Source: Gemmatimonadales bacterium
GTDB lineage: Bacteria > Krumholzibacteriota > Krumholzibacteriia > LZORAL124-64-63
NCBI GenBank assembly: GCA_019038745.1
Contig: JAHOYV010000022.1
Span: 62,001 to 126,000, forward strand
Direction of reading: 5' to 3'
DNA: 64,000 nucleotides
Under the pieces are notes generated by a model. The model saw only the letters and a program-made list of their open reading frames with translations. It was not told the origin of the DNA and ran no database searches. Each line of letters opens with the position of its first letter. Within the stretch, counting starts at the first letter, position 1. The translations under genes were made by a program, and so were the position numbers. Below are positions 38,083 to 48,612 of the stretch, piece by piece.

Positions 38083-39366
38083 TCAGAACTCCCGGCGCAG
38101 GGTGGCGGTTAGCCAGTTGTTGTCGTCCGGGAACAGTTCGTGCCCCAGATATCCAGCAGGGGTTCGCGGAAAGTTTTCACTCAGGGCCAAATCCAGGTCG
38201 AAACTTCCCACGTGAAGGCCCGCTCCCAGGTAGGCGCGCAAGGTGTCCGAATCCTGATCCATTTCGTGAAGTTGTCCGGAAAAAATCACTTCATTAAGCC
38301 AGGCCTCTGACCGGGAAAGATGTTCGTAGCTGAAGGAACCACGAAACGTCAGCCAGGAAAGGAACCGCGTCTCGGCACCCAGTCCCAGGGTGAAGGAATT
38401 CCAATCCCGGGCCCACGTCAACCGGTTGGCGTCACTCATTATGTTTGTGAACTCGTTTCTGCCGTTCAAATAATCCAAGGACAACAAGAGGAGTTTGTCG
38501 GTGTCCGGATAATAATTCAGTCCGCAGCCAATTCGCACCAGATGACCGGCCATCGATTCGGTGTTGGCGCCCAGACGGAAAGGCAGTGGTTCGTCAGAGA
38601 CAATAATCTCGGTCACGGGAACCAGGGCGGCCTTGGGGCCCAGTTGCAGAAAGGCTCGCGAGCGGAGGTTGAAGCTTCCGGTGGAGCATCGTTCGTTGTC
38701 CGAAAGGAGACCTGCCAAGGTCGTTTGCGCCTCCCGAATTATCGAGTGCCGGAATTCCCCGGCCAAATCCAGATAGGCGGACGCCGAAAGATCCAGGCGG
38801 ACTCCGCCCCCGAATTCAGTGCGCGAATGGTCGACGTCCAGGGCGACCGGGTCATCAATTTGGATTCCTGCAAGTGTATGAGTCGTTGCGGAAGTGGCTC
38901 GGCGGAAAACCAGGGTTGTGCTTACAACTCCCAGTGGGCGGCAGAACAGGGCAGTGACGGTGTTTTTCAGGGGGCTGCGGACAAGGCTTCCAGGGTCGGT
39001 GTCCGGGCTTCGGCCATGAAAGTACAGGGCTGCGGTTCCCAAATTGCCCTCATTGCCGAAAAAACGATGTACACCGAGGCCGGGGCCGGACAGGATCTCT
39101 CCGGTTTCGTTGTGGTAACCCCAGGGCAGGTTGAAATGGCCTGCTTCCAGGACCGCTTGGCTGGGATAATCGCCAAGGCTGCCGTACCAGCGCAGAATGT
39201 TTGCCTCATCCTCGAAGAAGGCTCCGTTCCCACCCAAGGCCTGGATTCTTCCCGTGGTGGCTCCGGAAAGATTTGAGGCCAGGGAAAACAGGATGACCAG
39301 AAGAAGGACACCGGGACGACCGGCTTTGGCCAAAATGATTGAGATCAGGAATCGGAAACGCGTCAT
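38083..39366 (-). CDS. Putative outer-membrane protein of unknown function
   Basis: Signal peptide; LGGNGAFFEDEANILRWYGSLGDYPSQAVLEAG (PorV/UPF0164-like start); beta-rich; C-terminal REF. Confidence 0.5.
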   Translation of the reverse strand: MTRFRFLISIILAKAGRPGVLLLVILFSLASNLSGATTGRIQALGGNGAFFEDEANILRWYGSLGDYPSQAVLEAGHFNLPWGYHNETGEILSGPGLGVHRFFGNEGNLGTAALYFHGRSPDTDPGSLVRSPLKNTVTALFCRPLGVVSTTLVFRRATSATTHTLAGIQIDDPVALDVDHSRTEFGGGVRLDLSASAYLDLAGEFRHSIIREAQTTLAGLLSDNERCSTGSFNLRSRAFLQLGPKAALVPVTEIIVSDEPLPFRLGANTESMAGHLVRIGCGLNYYPDTDKLLLLSLDYLNGRNEFTNIMSDANRLTWARDWNSFTLGLGAETRFLSWLTFRGSFSYEHLSRSEAWLNEVIFSGQLHEMDQDSDTLRAYLGAGLHVGSFDLDLALSENFPRTPAGYLGHELFPDDNNWLTATLRREF

Positions 39367-39555
39367 CTTCGCATAATCCTTTGGCTGGGGTGACAAACAG
39401 AAATCTAGCACAGGCCGGTGCCTCGGGGAACCTTCATCCCTGGATTCATTCCCAGTTGTTTATCCCCGGGTTGCCTCCGTTGCCGGATTGCACCACACTG
39501 GGGGAATCGAAAATGGAGGCATCCCTCAGCCTGAGATCCGAAAGGTCAGATACCC

Positions 39556-39852
39556 ATGTCTGATGCACAACCGAAGCCTAAAATCGAATATCCTTGTAAC
39601 TGGAGTTACAAGGTGATCGGAACACAGGAGCAAGCCGTCGCCGAAGCTGTCCGGGAGTGTGTGACCGCTTGCCTGGGGATGGGGCCGGGCGATGAGCCAA
39701 ACTCACGGGATATGAAACTTGGCCTGTCGAGAAAAAGCGGTGGTGGAAAGTACGTAAGTTGGAGTCTGCAACTGAGAGTTGACAGCCAGGCCGAGCGGGA
39801 TGCGCTCTTTTCAACCTTGGCTGATCATCCGGCCATCAAGATGGTTATCTGA
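39556..39852 (+). CDS. DUF493 (YbeD-like) family protein
   Basis: IEYPCNWSYKVIGTQ...GKYVSWSLQLRVDSQAERDALFSTLADHPAIKMVI. Confidence 0.85.
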   Translation: MSDAQPKPKIEYPCNWSYKVIGTQEQAVAEAVRECVTACLGMGPGDEPNSRDMKLGLSRKSGGGKYVSWSLQLRVDSQAERDALFSTLADHPAIKMVI

Positions 39853-39904
39853 CAAGACAACTCAAACAAGCCGGCCGAATTTAGGCCGAGCCAGAGGTAA
39901 TATC

Positions 39905-40246
39905 ATGAATTCCAGACTGGAAAATTTCCGCCGGGAACGGGAGCGTCTGAACGCCCGTGTATTGGAGACCTCGACCAAGACCACCAAACGATTCTTCAAT
40001 CTGGACACGAATTGTTATGCCGAGGGCGCATTGCCGGCCAGGACCAAGGAAATGCTGGGCCTGTCCGCCTCTCTGGTTCTGCGCTGCGACGATTGCATCG
40101 CCTACCACCTCATCCGTTGTGTGGAGTTGGGCGTCAGCGAGGGGGAGATTCTGGAAGTTTTCGATGTGGGCCTGATCGTCGGAGGCTCAATCGTGATTCC
40201 CCACTTGCGGCGAGCGCGTGCGCTTTTGGATGAGTTGCTGGAATAA
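39905..40246 (+). CDS. Carboxymuconolactone decarboxylase (AhpD-like) family protein
   Basis: LPARTKEMLGLSASLVLRCDDCIAYHLIRCVELGVSEGEILEVFDVGLIVGGSIVIPHLRRA; CxxC motif. Confidence 0.88.
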   Translation: MNSRLENFRRERERLNARVLETSTKTTKRFFNLDTNCYAEGALPARTKEMLGLSASLVLRCDDCIAYHLIRCVELGVSEGEILEVFDVGLIVGGSIVIPHLRRARALLDELLE

Positions 40247-40296
40247 AGGCGAGGCAATTCTCTTGGCTGATTTCGGCAAACCCCTGATTTCGCCCC

Positions 40297-41940
40297 TCAT
40301 TCCAGGGGCGGAGGCGGTTGGTTGGTCCGTAATTCAGATAGGGTTTTCAGACGAAAATTAAGAATTCCAGGCAAGATGAGGTCGGGAATTTCAAGGGGTT
40401 CCGGCTGGTACCGAGGCACCAGGAGCGTGTACATGCGATAGCGGTTCAGGATTTCCTTAACGTATTGAACCGTTTGATTTCCCCCATAGAATCCGTGTCG
40501 AGTATTCTTGTAGAATTTTTTCTGCACAAGACGGGGAAGAGCAACCGCCAACGACCCGTTCCAGCGGTTCGGATCACGGCCCATGTCCATGGCGATCCGC
40601 CGGGCGTCGGTCAGGTGTCCGATTCCGGCGTGATATTCAGCCAGCGTAAAACACCAGCGGTCCAGGGAATCGAGGTAGGCATAGGAGTTGAAGGTCGATT
40701 CCATCAGCCGCAATCCCGCGCGCAGATTTGGCTCCGGGACAAACAGGCTGTCGGCTTGAGGCCCGGCAAACTGGGGTAGGACCTGCATCAGACCCAAAGC
40801 TCCGGCCTTGCTGCGGGCCTGGGGGAAGAAGCGAGACTCCTGGTAGATCAGCGCCGCGACCATCCGCCAATCCAGTCCGTGTTTTTCGGCCATTTGTTGG
40901 ATCATCTCGTCATAATCGGAAATTTTCCCACTCTTGTCCGGTCGGTGGGCCGCTTCCCTGAAACCCTGGATCGTTTTGGGGTTTTCGAAATAGCGGTCAT
41001 AAATGATGCCGTAGGTTTGACTCCGGCGTGTGCGGCCGTTGAGTCCCACGTTCAGATGTCGTTTCAGGTAACCGTCCAGGGCATTTTTCAAGTCTGGGTT
41101 GTTCCGGCGCAACAACCATACGGTGGGCCGCTGATCGCCGAGTTGGGAGCCCAGACGCAGATCCGGCAGGTAGGTCACCGCCGCCCTGGCCACTATATCA
41201 TCGGTTACGGTGCCCTGAATTTCCCGGCGACTGACCATCGCCAGCAGTTCCTCGGCATGAGCTTGTTTGCCGGCCGATTGTAGGAAAAATCCAGCCCCGG
41301 TATCCTCCCGGATTCGGAGCAGTTCCCCTCGAAAGGGATCTCCATCGGGCAAGGCCAGGGTCAGTCCGTTCAGTCCCGCCAAGGTGGACGGACGGCGGTC
41401 GTGGGCAGGTAGAACGACCACCTTGTTTACGAAATTGGTAGGTCGGGTCCAGCAAACCCACTTCTCCAGCTGTTCATCCGGGTTCAGGCTCGCGCAAACC
41501 ACATCACCCCGTCCGGAGTTCAACAGGGAGATCAGATCTTCCTCCTCCTGGGGGATAACCACTTCCAGGGTGAGCCCGTGTTGCTTGGCGAACCGCGAGA
41601 CCAACTCGAAATCGAATCCGGCTTGCCCTCCCTTGTGGATGAAGTAGCGGGATGATCCGTAGAAAGTGATCATGCGCAGGATCCCGGATTTCAAAATCTC
41701 GTCCATATCCCGCTCGATCACGGGGTAGGGAATAGTCGGTTCATCACTGTGGCCGATTAGCCCGCTCGAATCGATTCTTTCCCCACAGCCGGCTATTCCG
41801 AGGAGCAGCCCCAGTCCCAGGCATACGATCAGCGCCGATCCAGGCCACGGCATGGTGGGGATGCTTTGAGTGATGGGTCGTTTTCCGTTAGTGTGGATCA
41901 TCCAGATCATTTCCGTTCGCGGATTGGTTGGCTTCTCCAA
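40297..41940 (-). CDS. MltF-like lytic transglycosylase (SBP_bac_3 + SLT domains), lipoprotein
   Basis: Lipobox LLGIAGC; GLDWRMVAALIYQESRFFPQARSKAGALGLMQVLPQFA; SBP-like N-terminal half. Start could be internal (about 41853). Confidence 0.88.
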   Translation of the reverse strand: MEKPTNPRTEMIWMIHTNGKRPITQSIPTMPWPGSALIVCLGLGLLLGIAGCGERIDSSGLIGHSDEPTIPYPVIERDMDEILKSGILRMITFYGSSRYFIHKGGQAGFDFELVSRFAKQHGLTLEVVIPQEEEDLISLLNSGRGDVVCASLNPDEQLEKWVCWTRPTNFVNKVVVLPAHDRRPSTLAGLNGLTLALPDGDPFRGELLRIREDTGAGFFLQSAGKQAHAEELLAMVSRREIQGTVTDDIVARAAVTYLPDLRLGSQLGDQRPTVWLLRRNNPDLKNALDGYLKRHLNVGLNGRTRRSQTYGIIYDRYFENPKTIQGFREAAHRPDKSGKISDYDEMIQQMAEKHGLDWRMVAALIYQESRFFPQARSKAGALGLMQVLPQFAGPQADSLFVPEPNLRAGLRLMESTFNSYAYLDSLDRWCFTLAEYHAGIGHLTDARRIAMDMGRDPNRWNGSLAVALPRLVQKKFYKNTRHGFYGGNQTVQYVKEILNRYRMYTLLVPRYQPEPLEIPDLILPGILNFRLKTLSELRTNQPPPPLE

Positions 41941-42107
41941 GCGAGAATTATACGGTCGTGCAGCAATTCAATAACCCAGGCTTCTAGATTCTCATGCTTT
42001 CAACTAAATCGACAACATCTCAATGAATTGTATCTCAATTATTTGTTTTTCCAGCGCTCGGGGCTTGAATATTTCCCAGGCCCATTGCACACAATAAACA
42101 ATATTTT

Positions 42108-42132
42108 CAGGTTTTTACTGAAAAAAACCTGA
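42108..42132. other. A/T-rich stem-loop upstream of a secreted protease gene
   Basis: tcaggttttt-actg-aaaaaaacctga inverted repeat. Confidence 0.5.
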
Positions 42133-42137
42133 CGGTT

Positions 42138-42146
42138 TGATATAAT
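42138..42146 (+). promoter_or_regulatory. Candidate extended -10 promoter element
   Basis: tgatataat (TGnTATAAT) upstream of the CDS at 42268; no convincing -35. Confidence 0.3.
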
Positions 42147-42267
42147 CGCAAGGAATTATTGGGAATTATGAGGAAGATTTCTCCCTTAATGAACCCTGTA
42201 ACGAACTGAATGGGAATCGAAACTTCAGGCAAGCGGAGCTCCAGGCCGGAGCAGGAAGGAATGCTGC

Positions 42268-44469
42268 ATGGTTGCCAGGTTATCGCTGCTCATCCCTGCA
42301 CTCCTTCTTTTGGCCAGCTGGCTCACCCCCATCAATGCAGCTTGTGCCGATAGTGTCCAAGGCGGGGAAGAATTCCTTTCCCGAATCCATAAGGCGGCCA
42401 AGTCCGGCGATCTGACCGCCGAAGAAGCCCTGCTTTGCAAATTCCAATATCTTTTTTCTTCGATAAAACTCCCGGCCGAATTCAAAGTTCATGACCCGAC
42501 TCCCTTGAAATGCGGGACTCCCCTGTTGAGGGAGTTCCAGGAGATGGGGAAGGGGCTGTCGGCGGAATCAATTGCCGAGGTTTCCCTCTATCTCGAGGCT
42601 CCATCGTTCCAGTCGGTGGTCTTCAGTCCAAAGGGCCGGTTCCAGCTTTTCTTCTCCCAGGTCGGTGAGAACGCGGTACCCGGGGAGGATGTTGATCCTG
42701 CCAACGGCATCCCCGATTACGTGGAGCGAATCGGTGGCTACCTGGATCAGGCCTGGGAATCAGAGATCTTGGAAAACGGTTTTACTGCCCCGGTTTCCCC
42801 CGGTGGACCTTATCCCGTATCGTTCCAGGACATGGCCGCCTACGGGTATACCGTGGTCATGGATGAAATCTCCGGGGCCACCCGCATTGTCCTGCACAAC
42901 GATTTCGAGGGTTTTCCGGCGAACGATGATTCGGAAGGCGACCGTTGGGGGGCGGCGAAGGTTACGGCGGCCCACGAGTTGAAGCATGCCTCCCAGTATG
43001 CTGCCTCTCGGTGGAGTGAGGGAGGTTGGATCGAGTTGGACGCCGTTTGGGCCGAGGAACTGGTTTTCGACGAGGTAAACGACTACTACAACTTCCTGCT
43101 CGGGGAGAGTCCCCTGCGGCGGCCCGACCTTTCTCTCGATTCCGGAATCACCTGTTCGGGCTCCTACGAGGATGCTGTTTTTCAGATTTGGCTGGAACAG
43201 ACCTGGGGTGTGGAGGCAATCCGGGATTTCTGGTCCCGGCGTCGTTTGCAACCGTCAGAATCCGTGATTACCACCTGGGATCAGGTACTCGCCGACCGCG
43301 GTGTGAGTTTTGCCGAGGGCTGGGCGCTGTTTACGGCCTGGAATTACGGCACGGACCAGCGTGCGGTGCCGGGAGTTGGTTACGATGAGGCGGCTGATTA
43401 CCCGAACGGACTGGCCACCCCCTGCGAGGTTGGACCGCCCGTCACACACTCGGGGCGGGTGGATCATTTGGCTGCGAAAACTTTCCGTCTGGATGGATTT
43501 ACGGAAATTTCGGAATGCGAGGAAGGGGATCGGCTGGAGATTGTTTTACACGGATCAAACGCGACCAGTCCCCTGACTCTGGCGATCCATATCACAAAAC
43601 GGGACGGAACGGGTCTTCAGGAAACCGCCTTACTTGATGATTACGGCCATTTGCGCCACCTCGTCCGTGTGCCCTGGGCGGAGATCGAGACCGCTGGGGT
43701 GATCGTGGGCAACGCGGCGAGGGCCGGCTCGGCCAGTGATTTTGATCTGACGTTTTGCCGAGTGGGAGCCCCCGACCGGGCCCAGGTAACGCTGGATACG
43801 TGGTCTATCGATGTCGAGTTGAGGCCGACAGAAAGCACGGAGTACAATCTGATGCTGTCCAGCACGGTGGTCGCAGGGGAATCCCTGGACTACACGGTTG
43901 AATTCTTCGATCAGGATCCTCGTGGGGGAGATGGTGGAGATTCGGCATTTACAACTCTTTTGCCCTGGCTGACTTGCGAATCGATGCACTCCAACTTGTT
44001 GCCGGGGCAGGAAGACGAGTTGTCCCTGGAATTCTCAGCGGCAGGATTGCCGTGCGGCAAATACTGCGGCTGGCTGGGCATCCGGACCGATGGTTTGTTT
44101 GAGTCCGGGGCCACACAAATTGCAAATACGGATCTGGTGTCGATCCCCGTGACAATGACGATCAAGGGCTCAGGAGAAACCCTGGTTGCTGAGTCGAAAT
44201 TGCTACATGGCAGCTATCCCAATCCCTTCAACCCGGTCACCTGGATCCACTTTGAGTTGCCTGCAGCTACACGGGTCCAGGTCGATGTGCTGGATTTGCG
44301 GGGAAGTGTAATTCGCCGGCTTCTGGATGGCACCCGCGATGCGGGATCCCACCGGTTGGCTTGGAACGGGCGCGACGATAGGGGTGCTCCTATGGGAACG
44401 GGCCTCTATCTGGCCCGTTTACGCTCGGGCGGCCAGCAATTTACTTGTAAGATGATCCTGGCCAGGTAA
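42268..44469 (+). CDS. Secreted putative metalloprotease (MXAN_6640-like) with FlgD/T9SS-type C-terminal domain
   Basis: Signal peptide; DPANGIPDYVERIGGYLDQAWE; AAHELKHASQYA; C-terminus SYPNPFNPVTWIHFELPAATRVQVDVLDLRGSVIRRLLDG. Confidence 0.8.
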   Translation: MVARLSLLIPALLLLASWLTPINAACADSVQGGEEFLSRIHKAAKSGDLTAEEALLCKFQYLFSSIKLPAEFKVHDPTPLKCGTPLLREFQEMGKGLSAESIAEVSLYLEAPSFQSVVFSPKGRFQLFFSQVGENAVPGEDVDPANGIPDYVERIGGYLDQAWESEILENGFTAPVSPGGPYPVSFQDMAAYGYTVVMDEISGATRIVLHNDFEGFPANDDSEGDRWGAAKVTAAHELKHASQYAASRWSEGGWIELDAVWAEELVFDEVNDYYNFLLGESPLRRPDLSLDSGITCSGSYEDAVFQIWLEQTWGVEAIRDFWSRRRLQPSESVITTWDQVLADRGVSFAEGWALFTAWNYGTDQRAVPGVGYDEAADYPNGLATPCEVGPPVTHSGRVDHLAAKTFRLDGFTEISECEEGDRLEIVLHGSNATSPLTLAIHITKRDGTGLQETALLDDYGHLRHLVRVPWAEIETAGVIVGNAARAGSASDFDLTFCRVGAPDRAQVTLDTWSIDVELRPTESTEYNLMLSSTVVAGESLDYTVEFFDQDPRGGDGGDSAFTTLLPWLTCESMHSNLLPGQEDELSLEFSAAGLPCGKYCGWLGIRTDGLFESGATQIANTDLVSIPVTMTIKGSGETLVAESKLLHGSYPNPFNPVTWIHFELPAATRVQVDVLDLRGSVIRRLLDGTRDAGSHRLAWNGRDDRGAPMGTGLYLARLRSGGQQFTCKMILAR

Positions 44470-44506
44470 CATTGGTTTCAGCTGCAAGCGCCTGTTATGG
44501 CTTTCG

Positions 44507-45262
44507 TTAACCTAACTTCCTTGCGATATAAACACCGTAACTGTAGTGAGTTTTATATTTCTCATACAGTTCAATTTCTAGATTTTCCGCCTCCACTATT
44601 GCGCGTGCTTCTTCACTATTGCCATTCCGGTTAAGAAAATTCTTCAAGCTATCCTGAATTGGTAGATAATAGTTATCCACCCAACAATGCTCTGGTAAAA
44701 CAAAATAGCCGATCGGAGAATAGCCGTTCTTCTCCAGTACGCCCATCTTTGAAGACGCCGTATCTATTTCAGGATACTCACCTTCCCAATGTATCTGTAG
44801 TTCTGACGGGCGTGATGCCGTTGTCCAAGTAATTTCCGAAACAACCAGTAGTCCGCCGACTTTCAGGTATTGACTCCATTCTTTTACACCTCGTTCAAAA
44901 CCGATGTTATATATCGCTCCCTCAGACCAAATAACGTCATATTCCTCGTCTCCAAACGGTAGGTTGTCCATTGAACAGGCTAGAGTCGTTATTTTGTTCG
45001 ATAGCCCCATATTTTCGGCCCTACCCTCAAGCACTTCAAGAAAGTCCTGAAATAAGTCAACTGCCGTAATCTGAGCGTTCAACAGACGAGCGAGCAATAG
45101 GGTGGAAGCCCCCGTGCCGCAACCTATATCGGCAATCTTTAATGGCACAGCCCGGTCTATCATTGCCAAGCTGAGAGCCTTTTCACATTCTGCATCGCCA
45201 CCTGGGCCCTGCCGGCTTGCACTTTTATGAAGGTCTATCAAAAGCCGATAATAATCTTCCAC
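44507..45262 (-). CDS. Class I SAM-dependent methyltransferase
   Basis: IADIGCGTGASTLLLARLLNAQITAVDLF, FGDEEYDVIWSEGAIYNIGFERGVKEWSQYLKVGGLLVVSE. Confidence 0.87.
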   Translation of the reverse strand: MEDYYRLLIDLHKSASRQGPGGDAECEKALSLAMIDRAVPLKIADIGCGTGASTLLLARLLNAQITAVDLFQDFLEVLEGRAENMGLSNKITTLACSMDNLPFGDEEYDVIWSEGAIYNIGFERGVKEWSQYLKVGGLLVVSEITWTTASRPSELQIHWEGEYPEIDTASSKMGVLEKNGYSPIGYFVLPEHCWVDNYYLPIQDSLKNFLNRNGNSEEARAIVEAENLEIELYEKYKTHYSYGVYIARKLG

Positions 45263-45296
45263 TGCTCGTTCCTTATCTTTTTATAGCCGTTCCATA

Positions 45297-48200
45297 TCAT
45301 TTCAATAATGTTATTTTGTCGACCTGTACCTTGCCGGCTGTCCGAGCCTCGTAGAAATACACGCCGGACGACAGGCTCTGGCCCTGGTCGTTGGTTCCGT
45401 CCCAAATTTTGAAACCAGGGCCTTCCGCCATGTCTTCGTTGATGAGAGTCCGCACCACCTCTCCCCGAATGTTGAATATCTTCAGGCTGAGGTGACCGGT
45501 ATGGGGCATCGTGTACTCGATCTTCGTGACCGGGTTGAAGGGGTTGGGATAGGCGCCGGTGGTGAACTTCTTGTTCGGCAGATCTACACTACAGGGGAAA
45601 AAAGGGCCCAGGTGACCGAACTCCGACAGAATTTCATCCAACAACCTGGCCCGGGCCGGCAGAGGGGATGGCTGATAAATCTTGTTCTGCAGCGTGGGCG
45701 GAGTCCGGATAAATTTGAAGCCATAGGGTATGTAAATGACCTCGGAGCCGTTGGGGGCGACGAATTTCGTGGCGGCCGCAAGGCCGGAGGTGCCATCGTT
45801 GAACAGGGCCAACTGTTCGGCATTATTGGTCGAGACGGCGTCGAAAGTGTTGATGTAACGGCATCCGCCGAAGGCGATCCAGGAATCGGTGGTTTGAAAC
45901 ACCGAGTTGCCGGGAACCGGGAAAACGGAAGGAGCAGTGTCCCCTCCCAACATGGGACGAACATCGCTACTCAGGTAGGAGACTCCCATGTAGTTGGTGA
46001 TGAAGGCCTGGGTGCTCGTTCCGGACTGGTTCAAATCCGAGACCAGTCCATCTCCGGAGGCAAACAGGTTCTTGCCGCCTTGTGACAGCCAGTCATCCAC
46101 TACACCGATGTCGTCGCCGGCATCGTTCTGATAATCCAGATTGGAAATTGTGTTAAACCCCAAGTCACCACAGGTATAGACCATGGTTTCATAGCCGTAA
46201 AGCTGTCCATACGAAGCCCTGCCGCCCAGGCCATTGCCCACACTGGAAGTGGGAGCATTTGTGTAAAAGATGTCATAATCAGATCCCGCGCCGAAGCCCA
46301 GGTTGGCAAAGGCGTTGTGCCACTCGTCCTGGCCGCCCCGGTTGGCGGAATCGTTCCAGAATAGAATGGGTGGATGCTCTCCACTGTCGTCGAACAAGGT
46401 GGGCAAGGCGTGTACGACAAAGCTGGAATTGTAGGCCAGGGGGTTACTGAAATCACCATAACCTGCCAGAGTAGCGGGAAGGACGGCCTTCTGGTAGTCA
46501 CCTTCAACGTCATCCCAGGCCTCGATGAAATAGTGCAGGACATCACCCGGGAACAGAAATCCAACATCTGGCAAATCGAACATCCACTTACCAGGGCGTG
46601 GAATATCATTGAATACGACAACATCTCCCTGCACTTCGCCGTACAGGTTCCCGTTGACGTCAACCCGGCCCACCTGACCCCCTGCGGCATCCAGATTCGT
46701 CCGCCAGGCCACATCCACCGAGATCCCGGATTTCAAGGTCCAGTGCAACCGCGGAGCTTTGACGAGGGCATCAATATCATTCTCGACCAGGACTGAACCG
46801 GTACGTGCGGCGACGATGTCGACTACGATGGAATCACCAGGATCGTTCCGCAGGTCGGAAGGCAACGAGACATTGCCGGCCATGTCGAAACGGACATGGT
46901 TCAGGTTCATGTCCACCCCGGTGTGGATCTGCCCGTCGGCCGGGAAAGCGTCTTGGGCCAGGTCCAGTTCGCGGGCCGCCATCCCCGGACCGATTCTATC
47001 GAAGCAGGAAAGGTTGACGTTGTCGAAGTAGGGAGCGGGAGTGCCGTCATTACCAACCCAACCCCAAACATAACCCAGCTTGTACACGGCCAGCCGGGCC
47101 TGAACGAATTTTCGGTCAGGGACCATCAGGTCCGTCATGTCCCCGCCGTAACGTCTATAGCTCGGACCTCCGTAGTACACGAAGGAACGGTCGCTGAAGC
47201 CGGCGTCCTCGATGTCGGCAGGATTATCCGAAGCGGTGGACCGAAGACCCCAGGTCCAGAAGATGCCGGGGGAGTCGGCCGACAAATCCTCATGTTCGTA
47301 CACATCAAAAAAGAATTTAAGGCCCTCGTAACCGCTCTCGGGCCAGGGAATGGCGGGGGATTGGATTGCGTTGTGGATGTGGTAGTCCGGTCCCGCGGCA
47401 CCGCCCGAAGTAGTGACGATGAATCCGCCCGGGCCATAGCACCAATCTTGGCAATATTCCACCGGGAGTCCGCGCTCCAGCAACATGAAATTGTCGGCAA
47501 TGAAACAGGTTTGGGGAGTGGAGTTGACCGAGCATGGATCCTCATCGTTCAGACTGACGAGTAAATGAGCGTAGTCCCCGACACCGGGTGTGAATTCGAG
47601 TACCCAGTTTGGGCCTAAGGTTCCATCTTCGAAATCGTCGAATATCGAGGTCACGAAGCCGTCGTTGGTAAGCGTTACGGTTATGTCGTCGATCTGCAGG
47701 GCACCGTCTCCGTAATACAAACAGTCGCTGTCATCCCAACCACCGTCGGAAGTTACCTGCCAGGTGATTCGAACCTGGTTACCGGCCTCGCCTACGTACT
47801 CGCCGGCCTCGTAGGTAACCGATCGGCTAATCGGAACCTGTTCACCTACGCCGTCGGCGTTCCAAAGGTAAAAAATGTTCGAACTGTTGGCCTTGTAATA
47901 GCCCAAGCAGGAATAATCATAGCCGGGTTCGGTGTTGTGATTCAGAGTTGCGGTGATGTCCACCGTGGTCGAAACGCCAGGGTTGCCGACATTACCGTAC
48001 CAGGAAAGAAGTTCGTCGTAATTGGAACCATAGCCCCCAACTGGATCCTCTGGAACGCATGCATAATATGAGATGTCGCCACACCAGGCAGAGTATACAC
48101 CCGACACGACGTTGTATGTGTCGACATGCCAGATGGGTTCGTAATTCTGGGTCAAGTCGATGCTGGTCCAGCCACCCCAGTCAGGTGATCCGGAGGGGTC

Positions 48201-48407
48201 CTGGAACTGGCCGTTGACTACGGCGCCACTGCCCCAGGGGCCGATCAGAAATACGGTATCCCGGGAAGCCGTCTTGGACATTTCCAGGTTTCCGCCATGG
48301 ATAACGCTGAAGTCGCTATCGGTGTATCGGGGCCGTTCGGCGGCTGTCGAATCGATTGCCAAAAAGAATGCCGACATTACCCAGAAAAATGCGGTAAATC
48401 TCTTCAT
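45297..48407 (-). CDS. Large secreted protein with FlgD/T9SS-type C-terminal sorting domain
   Basis: Signal peptide; C-terminus AYPNPFNPVTKIEYTMPHTGHLSLKIFNIRGEVVRTL...SSGVYFYEARTAGKVQVDKITLLK. Confidence 0.82.
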   Translation of the reverse strand: MKRFTAFFWVMSAFFLAIDSTAAERPRYTDSDFSVIHGGNLEMSKTASRDTVFLIGPWGSGAVVNGQFQDPSGSPDWGGWTSIDLTQNYEPIWHVDTYNVVSGVYSAWCGDISYYACVPEDPVGGYGSNYDELLSWYGNVGNPGVSTTVDITATLNHNTEPGYDYSCLGYYKANSSNIFYLWNADGVGEQVPISRSVTYEAGEYVGEAGNQVRITWQVTSDGGWDDSDCLYYGDGALQIDDITVTLTNDGFVTSIFDDFEDGTLGPNWVLEFTPGVGDYAHLLVSLNDEDPCSVNSTPQTCFIADNFMLLERGLPVEYCQDWCYGPGGFIVTTSGGAAGPDYHIHNAIQSPAIPWPESGYEGLKFFFDVYEHEDLSADSPGIFWTWGLRSTASDNPADIEDAGFSDRSFVYYGGPSYRRYGGDMTDLMVPDRKFVQARLAVYKLGYVWGWVGNDGTPAPYFDNVNLSCFDRIGPGMAARELDLAQDAFPADGQIHTGVDMNLNHVRFDMAGNVSLPSDLRNDPGDSIVVDIVAARTGSVLVENDIDALVKAPRLHWTLKSGISVDVAWRTNLDAAGGQVGRVDVNGNLYGEVQGDVVVFNDIPRPGKWMFDLPDVGFLFPGDVLHYFIEAWDDVEGDYQKAVLPATLAGYGDFSNPLAYNSSFVVHALPTLFDDSGEHPPILFWNDSANRGGQDEWHNAFANLGFGAGSDYDIFYTNAPTSSVGNGLGGRASYGQLYGYETMVYTCGDLGFNTISNLDYQNDAGDDIGVVDDWLSQGGKNLFASGDGLVSDLNQSGTSTQAFITNYMGVSYLSSDVRPMLGGDTAPSVFPVPGNSVFQTTDSWIAFGGCRYINTFDAVSTNNAEQLALFNDGTSGLAAATKFVAPNGSEVIYIPYGFKFIRTPPTLQNKIYQPSPLPARARLLDEILSEFGHLGPFFPCSVDLPNKKFTTGAYPNPFNPVTKIEYTMPHTGHLSLKIFNIRGEVVRTLINEDMAEGPGFKIWDGTNDQGQSLSSGVYFYEARTAGKVQVDKITLLK

Positions 48408-48612
48408 GTTCTTCCCCCACTTGATTGGCTCATGGTTCCCCATGGACAGGTCGGATCGTGCGCCCCTGAATAATCCAATTTATTGAATTATATCACGAAA
48501 GCTTCGAATCAGGGAGATTAGACGGATGCAAAGAAATAATTACCGAATCATTTGGGCTTCCGGGTTTCTCGCTTTTTCCGGTCACGATTGACGGGTGGCC
48601 CGTCATTCCACA

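Noticed and set aside
38320-39276. 318-aa plus-strand ORF
   Set aside because: Antisense to the outer-membrane protein with a signal peptide; no family features.
39441-39520. Possible fourth copy of the CCCCGGG repeat (tttatccccgggttgcctccg...ctgggggaatcg)
   Set aside because: Flanks do not match the GGCTTTT...GAATC consensus well enough.
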